DNA of 64,000 nucleotides from Mycolicibacterium iranicum (GTDB lineage: Bacteria > Actinomycetota > Actinomycetes > Mycobacteriales > Mycobacteriaceae): assembly GCF_002101705.1 (NCBI RefSeq), contig NZ_LQPC01000029.1:176676-240675 (forward strand). The letters run 5' to 3'. Below the pieces are notes generated by a model, which was given only the letters and a program-made list of their open reading frames with translations, ran no database searches and was not told where the DNA came from. Positions 41,950 to 51,247 of the stretch are shown here, one piece after another (the first letter of the stretch is position 1; each line of letters starts with the position of its first letter). Made by a program: the position numbers and the translations under genes.

Positions 41950-42698
41950 AGATGCCGTCCGCCGGTGACCTCGAGAACAGTGCCGGTCATGTACGACGAC
42001 AGATCGGAGGCCAGGAACAGCGCGACATTGGCCACCTCGTCGGGCTCACCGGCCCGTCCCATCGGGACCTCAGCCACCTTGGAGTCCCAGATGCGTTGCG
42101 GCATAGCCTCTGTCATGGCCGACCGGATCAGTCCCGGCTGTATCGCGTTGACCCGGACGCCAAGGTAGGCAAGCTCCTTCGAGGCCGCCTTGGTCATCCC
42201 CACGATCCCTGCTTTGGCGGCCGAATAGTTGGTCTGCCCGACCATGCCGACCTTTCCTGAGATCGAGGACATGTTCACGATCGCGCCACGCTTGTTCTCC
42301 CGCATGACCGCAGCCGCGGCGCGCAGCCCGTTCCAGGTGCCCTTGAGGTGGACGGCGATCACCTGGTCGAAGTCGTCTTCGGTCATCTTGCGCATCGTCG
42401 CGTCGCGGGTGATACCTGCGTTGTTCACCATGATGTCCAGTCCGCCGAAACCGTCGACGGCGTCTGCAATCAACGCATCCACCTCCGCGGAGTCGGTCAC
42501 ATCGCACCGGACCGCGCGGGCGACCTCGGCACCGCCGAGCTTGTCCGCGGCCGCCTGCGTCGCCTCGACGTTCACGTCGCCGAGCACCACCTTGGCGCCC
42601 TCGTCGACGAAGCGTTGTGCGATTGCGAAGCCCAGCCCCTGCGCCGCCCCGGTGACCACGGCGATCCGGCTCGTCAGCAATGCCATCTCTTCACCCAT
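41946..42698 (-). CDS. SDR, FabG-like 3-hydroxyacyl dehydrogenase
   Basis: SDR of about 250 residues. It has the cofactor loop [30 protein letters not shown], the strand [14 protein letters not shown], and the catalytic Ser and Tyr-Lys in [14 protein letters not shown] and YSAAKAG. The C-terminal [15 protein letters not shown] is typical of FabG-like 3-ketoacyl reductases; in a beta-oxidation operon it probably runs as a 3-hydroxyacyl-CoA dehydrogenase. An ATG four codons downstream (42686) is an alternative start. It is the first gene of the leftward operon. Confidence 0.88.
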   Translation of the reverse strand: MGEEMALLTSRIAVVTGAAQGLGFAIAQRFVDEGAKVVLGDVNVEATQAAADKLGGAEVARAVRCDVTDSAEVDALIADAVDGFGGLDIMVNNAGITRDATMRKMTEDDFDQVIAVHLKGTWNGLRAAAAVMRENKRGAIVNMSSISGKVGMVGQTNYSAAKAGIVGMTKAASKELAYLGVRVNAIQPGLIRSAMTEAMPQRIWDSKVAEVPMGRAGEPDEVANVALFLASDLSSYMTGTVLEVTGGRHL

Positions 42699-42736
42699 CC
42701 TTGCGCTCTGCGAATGACCCCGATAGATCGGACGCT

Positions 42737-42755
42737 ATCGTATTTCATATACGAT
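42737..42755. promoter_or_regulatory. perfect ATCGTAT-N5-ATACGAT inverted repeat, candidate GntR operator
   Basis: Perfect 7-base arms around TTCAT, centred in the 95-base gap between the divergent SDR (start 42698) and acyl-CoA dehydrogenase (start 42794) genes. FCD-type GntR proteins often bind GTAT...ATAC palindromes. The only such regulator in the module is encoded at 38869-39537, as the last gene of the operon this site would control. Confidence 0.62.
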
Positions 42756-42793
42756 ATTGGCTTCCACTTCCCTCCCACAAGGAGCACGACCGG

Positions 42794-43969
42794 ATGACCA
42801 CCGCCGAAGTCAGCGACGACGATTTCCAGGAGATCCTGGCCCAGACCCGCCACTTCGTCCGTAGCGCGGTAGTTCCGCGCGAGCAGGAGATCCTTCGCGA
42901 AGATCGGGTGCCCGACGACCTGCGCGAGCAGGCGAAAGACATGGGCCTCTTCGGCTACGCGATCCCGCAGGAATGGGGCGGCCTCGGACTGGATCTGGCC
43001 CAGGATGTCGAGCTGGCGATGGAGCTGGGCTACACGTCGTTGGCGCTGAGATCGATGTTCGGTACGAACAACGGCATCGCCGGCCAGGTTCTGGTCGGAT
43101 ACGGCACCGACGAACAGAAGTCGACGTGGCTGGAGGGGATTGCGTCGGGCGACGTCGTCGCTTCCTTCGCCCTGACCGAGCCGGGTGCGGGCTCCAATCC
43201 GTCCGGCTTGCGCACGAAGGCCACGCTCGACGGGTCCGACTGGATCATCAACGGCCAGAAGCAATACATCACCAATGCGCCGACGGCGGACTTGTTCGTC
43301 ACGTTCGCCAGGAGCAGGCCTGCCGACGACAACGGCGCAGGCATCGCGGTCTTTCTCGTGCCCGCGGACACCCCCGGCGTGCAGGTCGGGACCAAGGACA
43401 AGAAGATGGGCCAGGAAGGTGCGTGGACCGCCGACGTGAACTTCACCGACGTACGGGTTCCTGCCGCCGCGCTGGTCGGAGGATCCGAAGACATCGGCTA
43501 CCGCGCAGCGATGACATCGCTGGCGCGCGGCAGGGTGCACATCGCCGCGCTGGCGGTCGGCACCGCGCAGCGGGCGCTCGACGAGTCGGTGGCGCATGCG
43601 GCGACGGCGACTCAAGGCGGCACGCCCATCGGTGGATTTCAGCTCGTGCAGGCGATGCTCGCCGAGCAGCAGACCGGCGTGCTCGCAGGCCGCGCGATGG
43701 TCCGAGACACCGCCAGGCAGTGGCTCACCGGGCAGGATCGACGGATCGCGCCGTCAGCCGCCAAGCTCTTCTGTACGGAGATGGTGGGAAAAGTGGCAGA
43801 TCTCGCGGTGCAGATCCACGGCGGCAGCGGGTACATGCGCGGGGTGCCGGTCGAGCGGATCTACCGCGACGTACGTCTGCTCCGGCTGTACGAAGGCACG
43901 AGTGAGATCCAAAAGCTGATCATCGGCGGCGGATTGGTGAAGGCGGCGAGCAAGGCGGCGAAGCGATGA
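42794..43969 (+). CDS. acyl-CoA dehydrogenase
   Basis: FAD acyl-CoA dehydrogenase of 391 residues. It has SFALTEPGAGSNPSGLRT, WIINGQKQYITNAPTAD and HGGSGYMRGVPVERIYRDV, and the catalytic Glu in RLYEGTSEIQKL. I chose the ATG at 42794, after AAGGAGCACGACCGG. It is the first gene of the rightward transcript and shares a promoter region with the thiolase operon. The SDR just downstream, separated by 28 bases, is probably cotranscribed. Confidence 0.89.
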   Translation: MTTAEVSDDDFQEILAQTRHFVRSAVVPREQEILREDRVPDDLREQAKDMGLFGYAIPQEWGGLGLDLAQDVELAMELGYTSLALRSMFGTNNGIAGQVLVGYGTDEQKSTWLEGIASGDVVASFALTEPGAGSNPSGLRTKATLDGSDWIINGQKQYITNAPTADLFVTFARSRPADDNGAGIAVFLVPADTPGVQVGTKDKKMGQEGAWTADVNFTDVRVPAAALVGGSEDIGYRAAMTSLARGRVHIAALAVGTAQRALDESVAHAATATQGGTPIGGFQLVQAMLAEQQTGVLAGRAMVRDTARQWLTGQDRRIAPSAAKLFCTEMVGKVADLAVQIHGGSGYMRGVPVERIYRDVRLLRLYEGTSEIQKLIIGGGLVKAASKAAKR

Positions 43970-43997
43970 GCGCTTGCGCGAAGAGCAGAGGACAGAA

Positions 43998-44818
43998 GTG
44001 AGCGGTCGGCTACAGGGCCGGGTGGCGTTCATCACCGGCGCAGCCCGAGGGCAGGGACGCGCACACGCGGTGCGAATGGCCAACGAGGGCGCCGACATCA
44101 TCGCTGTCGACATCGCAGGGCCACTACCGCCCTGCGTGCCCTACGACCATGCCACGCCGGACGATCTCGCGGAGACGGTCAAACTCGTTGAGGCGACGGG
44201 CCGTCGGATCCTCGCGTCGGCGGTCGACGTTCGCGACGGTGATCACCTGCGCGCGACGGTGGACGCGGGCGTGGCGGAGCTGGGCCGACTGGACGTCATC
44301 GTCGCCAACGCCGGCGTCTCGGCGCCGCAGGCCTGGGATCACATCACCGCCGACGACTTTCGCGACGTGATGGACATCAACGTCACCGGGACGTGGAATT
44401 CGGTGATGGCGGGCGCTCACAAGATCATCGACGGCGGCCGCGGCGGATCGATCATCCTGATCAGCTCAGCTGCCGGAATCAAGATGCAGCCGTTCATGAT
44501 TCACTACACCGCGAGCAAGCACGCGGTGACCGGCATGGCCCGCGCCTTCGCCGCCGAACTGGGCAAGCACTCGATTCGGGTCAACAGCGTGCACCCCGGC
44601 CCCGTGGTCACCGACATGGGCACCGGCGACATGGTGGCCGCGCTCGCACGGCGATGGAAACGAACCCGCAGCTGTCGAACATGATGACACCGTTCCTGCC
44701 GACGTGGGCCGTCGAACCGGAGGACATCGCCGACGCCGTGTGCTGGCTGGCCAGCGATGAGTCCAAATTCGTCACGGCGAGCGCGATCTCGGTGGACCAG
44801 GGTTCAACACACTACTGA
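43998..44818 (+). pseudogene. mycofactocin-type SDR with a frameshift near 44650
   Basis: The frame from GTG 43998 gives a long mycofactocin-dependent-type SDR: FITGAARGQGRAHAVRMANE, the extended insert YDHATPDDLAETVKLVEATG, VIVANAGVSAP, and the catalytic YTASKHAV. After GTGDMVAALA it derails into WKRTRSCRT and stops at 44684. The next frame then carries the expected tail, AMETNPQLSNMMTPFLP and EDIADAVCWLASDESKFVT ending in VDQGSTHY at 44818. A single missing base in CTCG(G)CACGGCGATG would explain it. Either the gene is freshly inactivated or there is a base error in the assembly. Intact relatives oxidise alcohols using mycofactocin-bound electron transfer. Confidence 0.8.
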
Positions 44819-45705
44819 TCGATGAGCGTCCTGGTCAGAAACGTCAGCTGATCGGTCACCGTCTTGTCGAACCATTCGTTGCCGGGCCAGACGTCGAAGT
44901 GGTCGCACGGGTAGCGATGAACCTGCGCCCTCCCGTGGGCCGCTGTCGCGGCTACTGCCCCGGCAGGCACGTACTGGTCGAAGTCGGCGATCTGCACCAG
45001 TAGCGGGCACCTCAGCTTCTTTGCTGCTGTCGTGGTACGCACGCCGAGCACCTGCAGGCCGATGGAGCTGTCGATCTCGTTGCGCCACGTCGGACCGGCG
45101 AGGGCGGTGTAGCTCTCGTAGGCCCCGTCGAGGGCAAGCGCGCCGGACTCGCCCACCGGAGACACCAACGGCATCAATGTCGGAGCTCGACCGCGCCCCA
45201 CCGCGATCCGGCTCTTCACACCGGTCAGCGTCCACCGCAACGAAGTGACGATGTTGCGCGACGCAGCGGCGGAGCGACTGACCGCGATCCCACTTGTCAA
45301 CGGCGTCAATGCGATCACCGCGCCGATGTCGTCTCGCTCTGCGGCCACCCGCAGTACGTGGCCGCCGGAGAACGACGCACCCCACAGAGCGATCCGGTTG
45401 GTATCGACACCCGGCAGCTTCTTGGCGGCTGCTATCGCCGCGTGATAGTCCTCAGTCTGTCTGCGAACCGACAGCGACTGACGCGGCACACCTCCCGACG
45501 TGCCGAATCCGCGGTAGTCGAAGGCAACCACGTCGAACCCGGCGCCGGCGAACCTTCGTGCGGAGGGTTCCAGGCCCGAGTCCTTCGTGCCACCGAAGCC
45601 GTGGGCCATCACCACCACCGGGCGATTCTCCCCCAGGGCGCGGAAATGCCAAGCGCTGCACTCGTCCTCACCGCTGGGAAAGCCGATCTCCGTGTACGTC
45701 ATCAC
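44812..45705 (-). CDS. alpha/beta hydrolase
   Basis: Alpha/beta-hydrolase-fold enzyme of 297 residues. The oxyanion HG motif is VVVMAHGFGGTKD, the nucleophile elbow is LWGASFSGGHVL (Ser), a late Asp lies in QIADFDQYVP, and the His in YPCDHFDVW. An FDYRGFGTSGG strand is typical of the dienelactone-hydrolase/peptidase S15-like group. No signal peptide is seen. The ATG overlaps the monooxygenase stop, so the two are coupled: a Baeyer-Villiger-type oxidation followed by ester or lactone hydrolysis is a natural pairing. That pathway reading is inferred. Confidence 0.84.
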   Translation of the reverse strand: MMTYTEIGFPSGEDECSAWHFRALGENRPVVVMAHGFGGTKDSGLEPSARRFAGAGFDVVAFDYRGFGTSGGVPRQSLSVRRQTEDYHAAIAAAKKLPGVDTNRIALWGASFSGGHVLRVAAERDDIGAVIALTPLTSGIAVSRSAAASRNIVTSLRWTLTGVKSRIAVGRGRAPTLMPLVSPVGESGALALDGAYESYTALAGPTWRNEIDSSIGLQVLGVRTTTAAKKLRCPLLVQIADFDQYVPAGAVAATAAHGRAQVHRYPCDHFDVWPGNEWFDKTVTDQLTFLTRTLIDQ

Positions 45706-47039
45706 ACCACCTCGGCAACCTTGGCCGCCCGCTTGAGTCCCGCCGGGATCTCGCGTGTGCGCAGATCGTGTTCATAGATGAAGTAGTCGACCTGCTGGGT
45801 GTGGCGTGGGCGGTCGGTGCAGTGCCCGGCATGCAGTTGTTGGTCGGTGTCGATCACCCGCTCCATCTCGTCTCTCGGAGGCAGCGCGTACCGCCCGATG
45901 GCATAGGCGGCGAGCAACCGCGCCTGACACTCGACGAACGGAAACAGGGTCGGCACCGCTTGCGCGAACCCCATGAAAACCAGGTTGTCGATACCGGGTA
46001 GGAACATCCGCTTGTAGAGCCGCAGAGTGTTCCCGGGCGCGCTGATGAAATCGGGGTCGAAGAACGGGAACGTGATGTTGTAGCCGGTGGCGTAGATGAT
46101 GACGTCGAAGTCGCCGCAGCTGCCGTCGACAAAGTGCACGGTAGGGCCGTCCAGGCGCGCCACATTCGGCTTGGGGGTGACGTCTCCCGAACCCAGCCGC
46201 AGGGGCAGTTCGACGGACTGCGTCGGATGCGCCTCGAACAATTTGTGATCAGCCGGGGGCAGCCCGTACATCGTCGGATCTGTGCCCAGCATCGGCGCGA
46301 TGAACTGAACAGCCTTACGCTGCCACGACAGTGGCAGATACGGCGACGTTCGGAACAACGTGTCGCCCGGCCTGCCCGCGATGTATTTCGGCACGATCCA
46401 CGCTGACGATCTGGTCGACAGGGTCACGTCGTTGCGCAATGCCTTCGACGACAATTCGACCGTGATGTCGGCGGCGCTGTTGCCGATGCCGACGACGAGG
46501 ATGCGCTTGCCGGTGAGTTCCAGCGGCGTGGTCGGATCGATGTAGGCGTGCGAGTGGATCGAGTCGCCGGCGAAGGTGCCGGGAAAATCCGGGAGCCGCG
46601 GATCCCAATGATGCCCGTTGCCGACGACGAGTAGATCGAAGCGACGTTCGGCACCCGCCTGGTCACGGATGAGCCAGCCGCCGTCCTCTGCCCTGGCCGC
46701 ATGGACCACCCCGTTGCCGAACTCGATGTGGTCCAGTAGCCCGAAGACGTCGGCATAGTCGTCGAGGTAAGCCTTGACCTCGGAGTGATGCGGGAACGAC
46801 GGATAGTGCGCGGGCATCGGATAGTCCTTGAACGACAACCGATCCTTGGACGTGTCGATGTGCAGCGAGCGGTAGGCGCTGCTGTGCCCGTTCGGATTGC
46901 CGAACGCCCAGTTGCCGCCGATGCGGTCGGACGTCTCGAAGGTGGTGTACCGGACGCCGTAGTCCTTGAGCATTTTGCCCGCGGTGAGGCCGCTGATGCC
47001 GGCCCCGATGACCGCGACCCGTGGGTGTGTTGGGTTCAC
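45702..47039 (-). CDS. flavin-containing monooxygenase / Baeyer-Villiger-like
   Basis: Two-dinucleotide-domain flavin monooxygenase of 445 residues. The FAD site is VAVIGAGISGLTAGKML (GxGxxG), the NADPH site is ILVVGIGNSAADITVEL, and FAGDSIHSHAY is the FMO/BVMO fingerprint FxGxxxHxxxY. ATGYN follows, as in FMOs. It would insert oxygen next to a ketone or on a soft heteroatom, using NADPH and O2. The GTG start has AGGAG upstream. It sits at the head of the leftward pair with the alpha/beta hydrolase, next to CoA-oxidation genes. Confidence 0.87.
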   Translation of the reverse strand: MNPTHPRVAVIGAGISGLTAGKMLKDYGVRYTTFETSDRIGGNWAFGNPNGHSSAYRSLHIDTSKDRLSFKDYPMPAHYPSFPHHSEVKAYLDDYADVFGLLDHIEFGNGVVHAARAEDGGWLIRDQAGAERRFDLLVVGNGHHWDPRLPDFPGTFAGDSIHSHAYIDPTTPLELTGKRILVVGIGNSAADITVELSSKALRNDVTLSTRSSAWIVPKYIAGRPGDTLFRTSPYLPLSWQRKAVQFIAPMLGTDPTMYGLPPADHKLFEAHPTQSVELPLRLGSGDVTPKPNVARLDGPTVHFVDGSCGDFDVIIYATGYNITFPFFDPDFISAPGNTLRLYKRMFLPGIDNLVFMGFAQAVPTLFPFVECQARLLAAYAIGRYALPPRDEMERVIDTDQQLHAGHCTDRPRHTQQVDYFIYEHDLRTREIPAGLKRAAKVAEVV

Positions 47040-47128
47040 CGTCGCTCCTCACGCCAAATGGCAATGTAGGAGCGTTTTTGACGAACGTCAATAGATCCTG
47101 ACGCTTGTCGCGACCAGGTCTTCCGGTA

Positions 47129-47581
47129 TCAGCCGATGAACCGGACGATGGACTCGGCGACCGCCGCCGGCTTTTCCGACCCTTCGATCTCCACGGTGGT
47201 GCGCAGCGTCGCCTGCACCGCGTTGTCGAGTTGAGCGACCCCCGCAATTTCGGCCCTTGCGCGCAGCTTGGCGCCGACTCGGACCGGCGTGATGAAACGA
47301 ACCTTGTTGTAGCCGTAGTTGATCGCCATCGCGACGTTGTCGACGGAGTACAGCCGATGCGTGAAATGCGGAAGCAGAGACAGCGTCAGCAATCCGTGTG
47401 CGATGGTGCCGCCGAAGGGCCCATCGGCAGCGCGCGCAGGGTCGACGTGAATCCACTGATGGTCTTCCGTGGCATCCGCGAACAGATTGACCCGGTCCTG
47501 GGTGATCTCCAGCCACTCGGTGGGTCCGAGCTGGGTGCCCTCGGCCGCAACGAACTCAGCCAGGTCCTTGAACTTCTTCAC
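47129..47581 (-). CDS. MaoC-like hydratase (R-specific enoyl-CoA hydratase type)
   Basis: Single hot-dog MaoC protein of 150 residues. The catalytic loop is FADATEDHQWIHVDPARAADG, with Asp and His at the expected D-x4-H spacing, and HGLLTLSLLPHF follows. Members hydrate trans-2-enoyl-CoA to (R)-3-hydroxyacyl-CoA. It stands alone, about 90 bases upstream of the monooxygenase gene on the same strand, and begins with MKKFKDLAEFVAAEGTQLG, common in mycobacterial single-domain copies. The non-coding region up to 48370 lies upstream. Confidence 0.86.
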   Translation of the reverse strand: MKKFKDLAEFVAAEGTQLGPTEWLEITQDRVNLFADATEDHQWIHVDPARAADGPFGGTIAHGLLTLSLLPHFTHRLYSVDNVAMAINYGYNKVRFITPVRVGAKLRARAEIAGVAQLDNAVQATLRTTVEIEGSEKPAAVAESIVRFIG

Positions 47582-48370
47582 GCCGCGCCTCCTCTGAAGC
47601 CTCTCTGCGATGTCGGATCCTGCTCGACCGTACTCGTGCCGATCCGGCGCTCACTGTGCCATAGGCGAAGCCCCCCGGTGCGCGGCTACCACACATACGC
47701 CACAGGCCGAGTGGCGCCATCCAGCGATGGCAATCGATCGCTCCCCTTCCGCCATTTCTTTCCCGTTGCCGGAAATTAGGTGCGCGTCGACACGTGATGA
47801 AATCGACGTGACAAAGAGAGAACTAACAGTCCGTCAGTGCGTCACGCGGACGTCAATAAGACACTGATCGAGATAGCGAAGAGTCCGCACAAACATAGTT
47901 CAGCAAATTCACGGCATCGTCATCGGCATAACAATTAATTCGCTGCGAGTTCGCGCGGATAAAGACCCAAACACCGGTTACCAGCCGGTAACCATTCGAC
48001 CCCCCATATTCGTCGTTGCCACTGGACAATGGGTTCCTGCGCAGGCCACACGGGCGCAGAGCAACAATGTCCATTCGCCGCTTCGCTGCACGAAGTCCGC
48101 TCGCTAGCCGCACTCATTGTTCGCTATGTATCGGACACGGGCATTTTGACCTGCAGGGATATCGACTCCTTTGATAGCCCATCTACTGTCTTCGCGGGGG
48201 AAGCGCCTTCCCGACAATCCTGCGAGGTTCTGTAATTGCCTGACGTCACTGGCCGATAACTAGTAATACAGGCACTTGCAGCGCGATACTTGACGCGCGT
48301 GCAGATAACGTCACGTACCCCCACGAAGTCCAGTCGAGTTCGAAGGCTGGCGCAGATGAATGGAAGCGTA
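47582..48370. other. long non-coding region upstream of the signalling operon
   Basis: About 790 bases with no convincing gene. Short frames on both strands lack coding character, and base composition drops to lower GC between about 47760 and 48260. It holds the inverted repeat at 47976-47993 and the palindrome TGACGTCA at 48241-48248. It must contain the promoters of the MaoC gene (leftward) and of the trio starting at 48371 (rightward), and could hide a small RNA. Confidence 0.5.
47976..47993. promoter_or_regulatory. GGTTACC-AGCC-GGTAACC inverted repeat
   Basis: Perfect 7-base arms with a 4-base spacer in the non-coding region, about 380 bases upstream of the GNAT-like gene. The arms are long enough to be a real operator or a small hairpin. 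No regulator gene lies next to it. Confidence 0.42.
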
Positions 48371-49123
48371 ATGACCATCCCCGAATTTCGCTCTGCCACA
48401 GCCGAAAGCGCAAACCTGGCGACGACTCCGAGCTACTGGGACCCTGCAATCGAATGCACCATCGTCTATGCCACCCCCACCACCGAGCGCGACCTCTGGA
48501 AGGACTACGTCGAGGGGGCCTGCCAGAGCTACCGAAAGCACGGCGTCGCGGCGGCCCTCGACGCCGACGCCCTGCGCTCAGGACGCGACACCGCCCTGTT
48601 CGCCGCGTGCGTCGACGCATCGGGACAGGTGATCGGCGGCATCCGCGCGCGAGGCCCGTACCGCTCTGCCGACGAGTGCCACGCCGTCAAGGAATGGGAT
48701 GGACAGGTCGGCCAGGACGCCGTCTACAAGATGGTGGCCGACCGCATCCCCTTCGGCGTCGCCGAGATGAAGACCGCATGGGTCACCGATGATCCGGAGG
48801 CGAGCCGCCGAGTCACGAACGCCATCGCACGCACCCCCTTGCACACCATGACCCTGCTCGACATCCAGTTCATCGTTGCCACCGCAGCGTCGTACGTGCT
48901 CAAGCGCTGGCTGACCTCCGGTGGCGTGCTGGCGTCCAAGATTCCGGCCACGTCGTATCCAGATCATCGATATGACACGAAGCTGGCATGGTGGGATCGT
49001 ATGAGCTTCGCGAAGAACGCTGCGCCTGCCCAGGTTTCGAAGTTCTTCGCCGAACAGCGACAGATGTCTGCAGCTATGGAACCGAGGAGCACACCTGCCG
49101 TGAGCGACGCAGCGACTCGATGA
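48371..49123 (+). CDS. GNAT/autoinducer-synthase-like protein, Rv1356c-like
   Basis: Protein of 250 residues that opens a coupled trio. The central part, ERDLWKDYVEGACQSYRKHG, then DTALFAACVDASGQVIGGIRARGPY, resembles the acyl-CoA/acyl-ACP binding strand order of GNAT and FeeM/LuxI-type N-acyltransferases. The C-terminal part has TLLDIQFIVATAASYVLKRW and YPDHRYDTKLAWWDR. I chose the ATG at 48371; an ATG five codons upstream is possible. The stop overlaps the next start (ATGA). From memory, the order matches Rv1356c-Rv1355c-Rv1354c in M. tuberculosis. Acyltransferase chemistry is a weak fold-based guess; no catalytic residue can be assigned. Confidence 0.6.
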   Translation: MTIPEFRSATAESANLATTPSYWDPAIECTIVYATPTTERDLWKDYVEGACQSYRKHGVAAALDADALRSGRDTALFAACVDASGQVIGGIRARGPYRSADECHAVKEWDGQVGQDAVYKMVADRIPFGVAEMKTAWVTDDPEASRRVTNAIARTPLHTMTLLDIQFIVATAASYVLKRWLTSGGVLASKIPATSYPDHRYDTKLAWWDRMSFAKNAAPAQVSKFFAEQRQMSAAMEPRSTPAVSDAATR

Positions 49124-51231
49124 CCGCCGCCGATGTGCACGAATCCACCCACAGCGCAGTGCTGCTGGATGCCGCCGCAGATGCGCACGAGATCGCCCGA
49201 CTTCGTGCGGACGGCCGGATCGAGTTCATCGACCGCTTACCCGAAGACGGTCGCGACGCGCTGACCGCACTGTGGGCGTATTACCCGTGGCGTCGTGCTG
49301 CCGTGCGGGTGTTGGGCCCGGACATGTTCCAACGCACGCGTCTCGACCGGAACCGCTACCTCATCACCGCCGACGAACTATCGCGCCTGGCGACCCTGCG
49401 TGTAGGCGTCGTGGGACTCAGTGTGGGACATGCGGTTGCGCATGCCTTGGCCGCCGAGGGGCTGTGCGGTGAACTGCGACTCGCCGACTTCGACGACCTC
49501 GAACTGACCAATCTCAACCGGGTACCCGCCTCGGTCTTCGACCTCGGTGTCAACAAAGCCGTGGCGTGCGCCAGGCGAATCGCCGAGCTGAATCCGTATC
49601 TCCCGGTACAGGTGCTGAGTTCAGGCATCACAGCCGAGTCGATCGACGGGTTCCTCGATGGCCTCGACATCGTGATCGAGGAATGCGACTCGCTCGACGT
49701 CAAGGTTCAGATCCGGGAGGGCGCGCGAGCACGCCGGTTGCCGGTGTTGATGGCCACCAGCAGCGGCGGCCTGCTGGACGTCGAACGATACGACGAAGAT
49801 CCGCAGCGTCCGATCTTCCACGGTCTCCTCGGTGATGTGAACGCCGATCAACTTGCGAGCCTCAGCAGCAAGGACAAGGTGCCCCACGTGCTGAGGGTCA
49901 TCGACGCCGCGGTGTTACGACCGCGCATGCAGGCCTCTCTGCTCGAGGTGGGCAAGACGTTGTCGACGTGGCCGCAGCTGTCCTCGGAAGTCGCCATCGG
50001 TGCCGCGACAGTGGCCGAGGCGGTGCGGCGCCTCGGGCTCGGGGAGACACTGCACTCGGGACGGGTGAAGGTCGACGTCCCCGCGATCCTCGACGAGATC
50101 AAAGACCCGATGCACGAGCAGGTGGCGTCCGGCGGGCAGACCGCCGGCCCGCCTGACGCCCTGCCGCCGGAAACAGGGCCGACGGGTGATGCAATCACAG
50201 CCATCGCCGCCGCGGCGGCACGCGCTCCCTCCGGCGGGAACACCCAGCCATGGACACTCGACGTCGGCGACGGCACGCTGACGATCCGGATCGACCCCGA
50301 TCTCACGTCAGCCATGGACATCGGTTTCCGCGGAAGCGCCGTCGCAGTCGGCGCCGCCGCCTTCAATGCCAGGGTGGCTGCTGCCGCCCACGGTTTGACG
50401 GCCGACGTCGAATACCGCGAGGGGCACAGTTCCTCGCCGCTCAGCGCCGTCGTACGTACCCGGCCCGACGGGCACAGCGAGCTCGCGAACCAGTTCGACG
50501 CGATGCTGCGGCGCGAGACAAACCGCCATCGTGGCGTCCGGGTGGACATCGCACCGGAGGCGGTCGCTTCCCTGACGCATATCGCCGAGACGGAAGGTGC
50601 ACGGCTCCAGCTGATCACCGCGGCCGCGGATATCGACGGCGTCGCCTCGGCGCTGGCCGAGGCGGACCGCATCAGATACCTGACTCCGCTCCTTCATACG
50701 CAGATGATCAGCGAACTCCGCTGGCCCGGGGACCCCAGTCCCGACACCGGAATCGACATCAGGAGCCTCGAGCTGGCCGAGGCCGACCTGGCATTCCTGG
50801 ACATCCTCCGCAGCGGTGCGGTGATGCGCCACCTCGCCGACTGGAAGGCAGGCTCGGCGTTGGGCGAAGCGACACGGTCGGCGCTGTCGAACGCCGCGGG
50901 CGTCGCCCTGGTCTCGGTACGCGGCACCACGCTCGCCGATTATGCGCGCGGGGGTTCAGCACTCGAAGCGGTGTGGATCGCCGCGCAGGAAGAAAATTTA
51001 GCCGTTCAACCTATCTCACCTGCATTCCTGTACGCCCGAGAGCCTCGGGAACTCGACGCGCTGTCACCGGCGTACTCACGGCAGCTCGCGGACCTGCAAT
51101 ACTCTCTCGAAACGTTGTTTGACATCGAATCGGATGAGTCGCCGATCCTGATCCTCAGGCTCTGCCGCGCACCCCATCCGTCGGTGCCGAGCCGGCGTCG
51201 ACAACTACCCGGTCGATCCACACCGACCTGA
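49120..51231 (+). CDS. moeY: ThiF/E1-like domain fused to a nitroreductase-like domain (Rv1355c, MoeY)
   Basis: Fusion protein of 703 residues. Residues about 80-300 form an E1/ThiF/MoeB-like adenylating domain: LRVGVVGLSVGHAVAHAL is a modified nucleotide loop, and LRLADFDDLELTNLNRV carries the conserved Asp and NLNR; the zinc cysteines and a clear catalytic Cys of MoeB are not visible. Residues about 360-690 are nitroreductase/Acg-like: ARAPSGGNTQPWTLDV is the FMN-binding signature. The match is to M. tuberculosis Rv1355c, named moeY, though a role in molybdopterin synthesis is not demonstrated. The ATG overlaps the upstream stop. It sits between a possible acyltransferase and a cyclic-di-GMP enzyme, which suggests modification of a small molecule or peptide. 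Confidence 0.83.
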   Translation: MTAADVHESTHSAVLLDAAADAHEIARLRADGRIEFIDRLPEDGRDALTALWAYYPWRRAAVRVLGPDMFQRTRLDRNRYLITADELSRLATLRVGVVGLSVGHAVAHALAAEGLCGELRLADFDDLELTNLNRVPASVFDLGVNKAVACARRIAELNPYLPVQVLSSGITAESIDGFLDGLDIVIEECDSLDVKVQIREGARARRLPVLMATSSGGLLDVERYDEDPQRPIFHGLLGDVNADQLASLSSKDKVPHVLRVIDAAVLRPRMQASLLEVGKTLSTWPQLSSEVAIGAATVAEAVRRLGLGETLHSGRVKVDVPAILDEIKDPMHEQVASGGQTAGPPDALPPETGPTGDAITAIAAAAARAPSGGNTQPWTLDVGDGTLTIRIDPDLTSAMDIGFRGSAVAVGAAAFNARVAAAAHGLTADVEYREGHSSSPLSAVVRTRPDGHSELANQFDAMLRRETNRHRGVRVDIAPEAVASLTHIAETEGARLQLITAAADIDGVASALAEADRIRYLTPLLHTQMISELRWPGDPSPDTGIDIRSLELAEADLAFLDILRSGAVMRHLADWKAGSALGEATRSALSNAAGVALVSVRGTTLADYARGGSALEAVWIAAQEENLAVQPISPAFLYAREPRELDALSPAYSRQLADLQYSLETLFDIESDESPILILRLCRAPHPSVPSRRRQLPGRSTPT

Positions 51232-51247
51232 ACCAGGACGGAGGTCA

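Noticed and set aside
47976..48248. Riboswitch or structured RNA in the lower-GC gap
   Set aside because: Only two short palindromes are visible; no extended pairing pattern could be worked out by eye.
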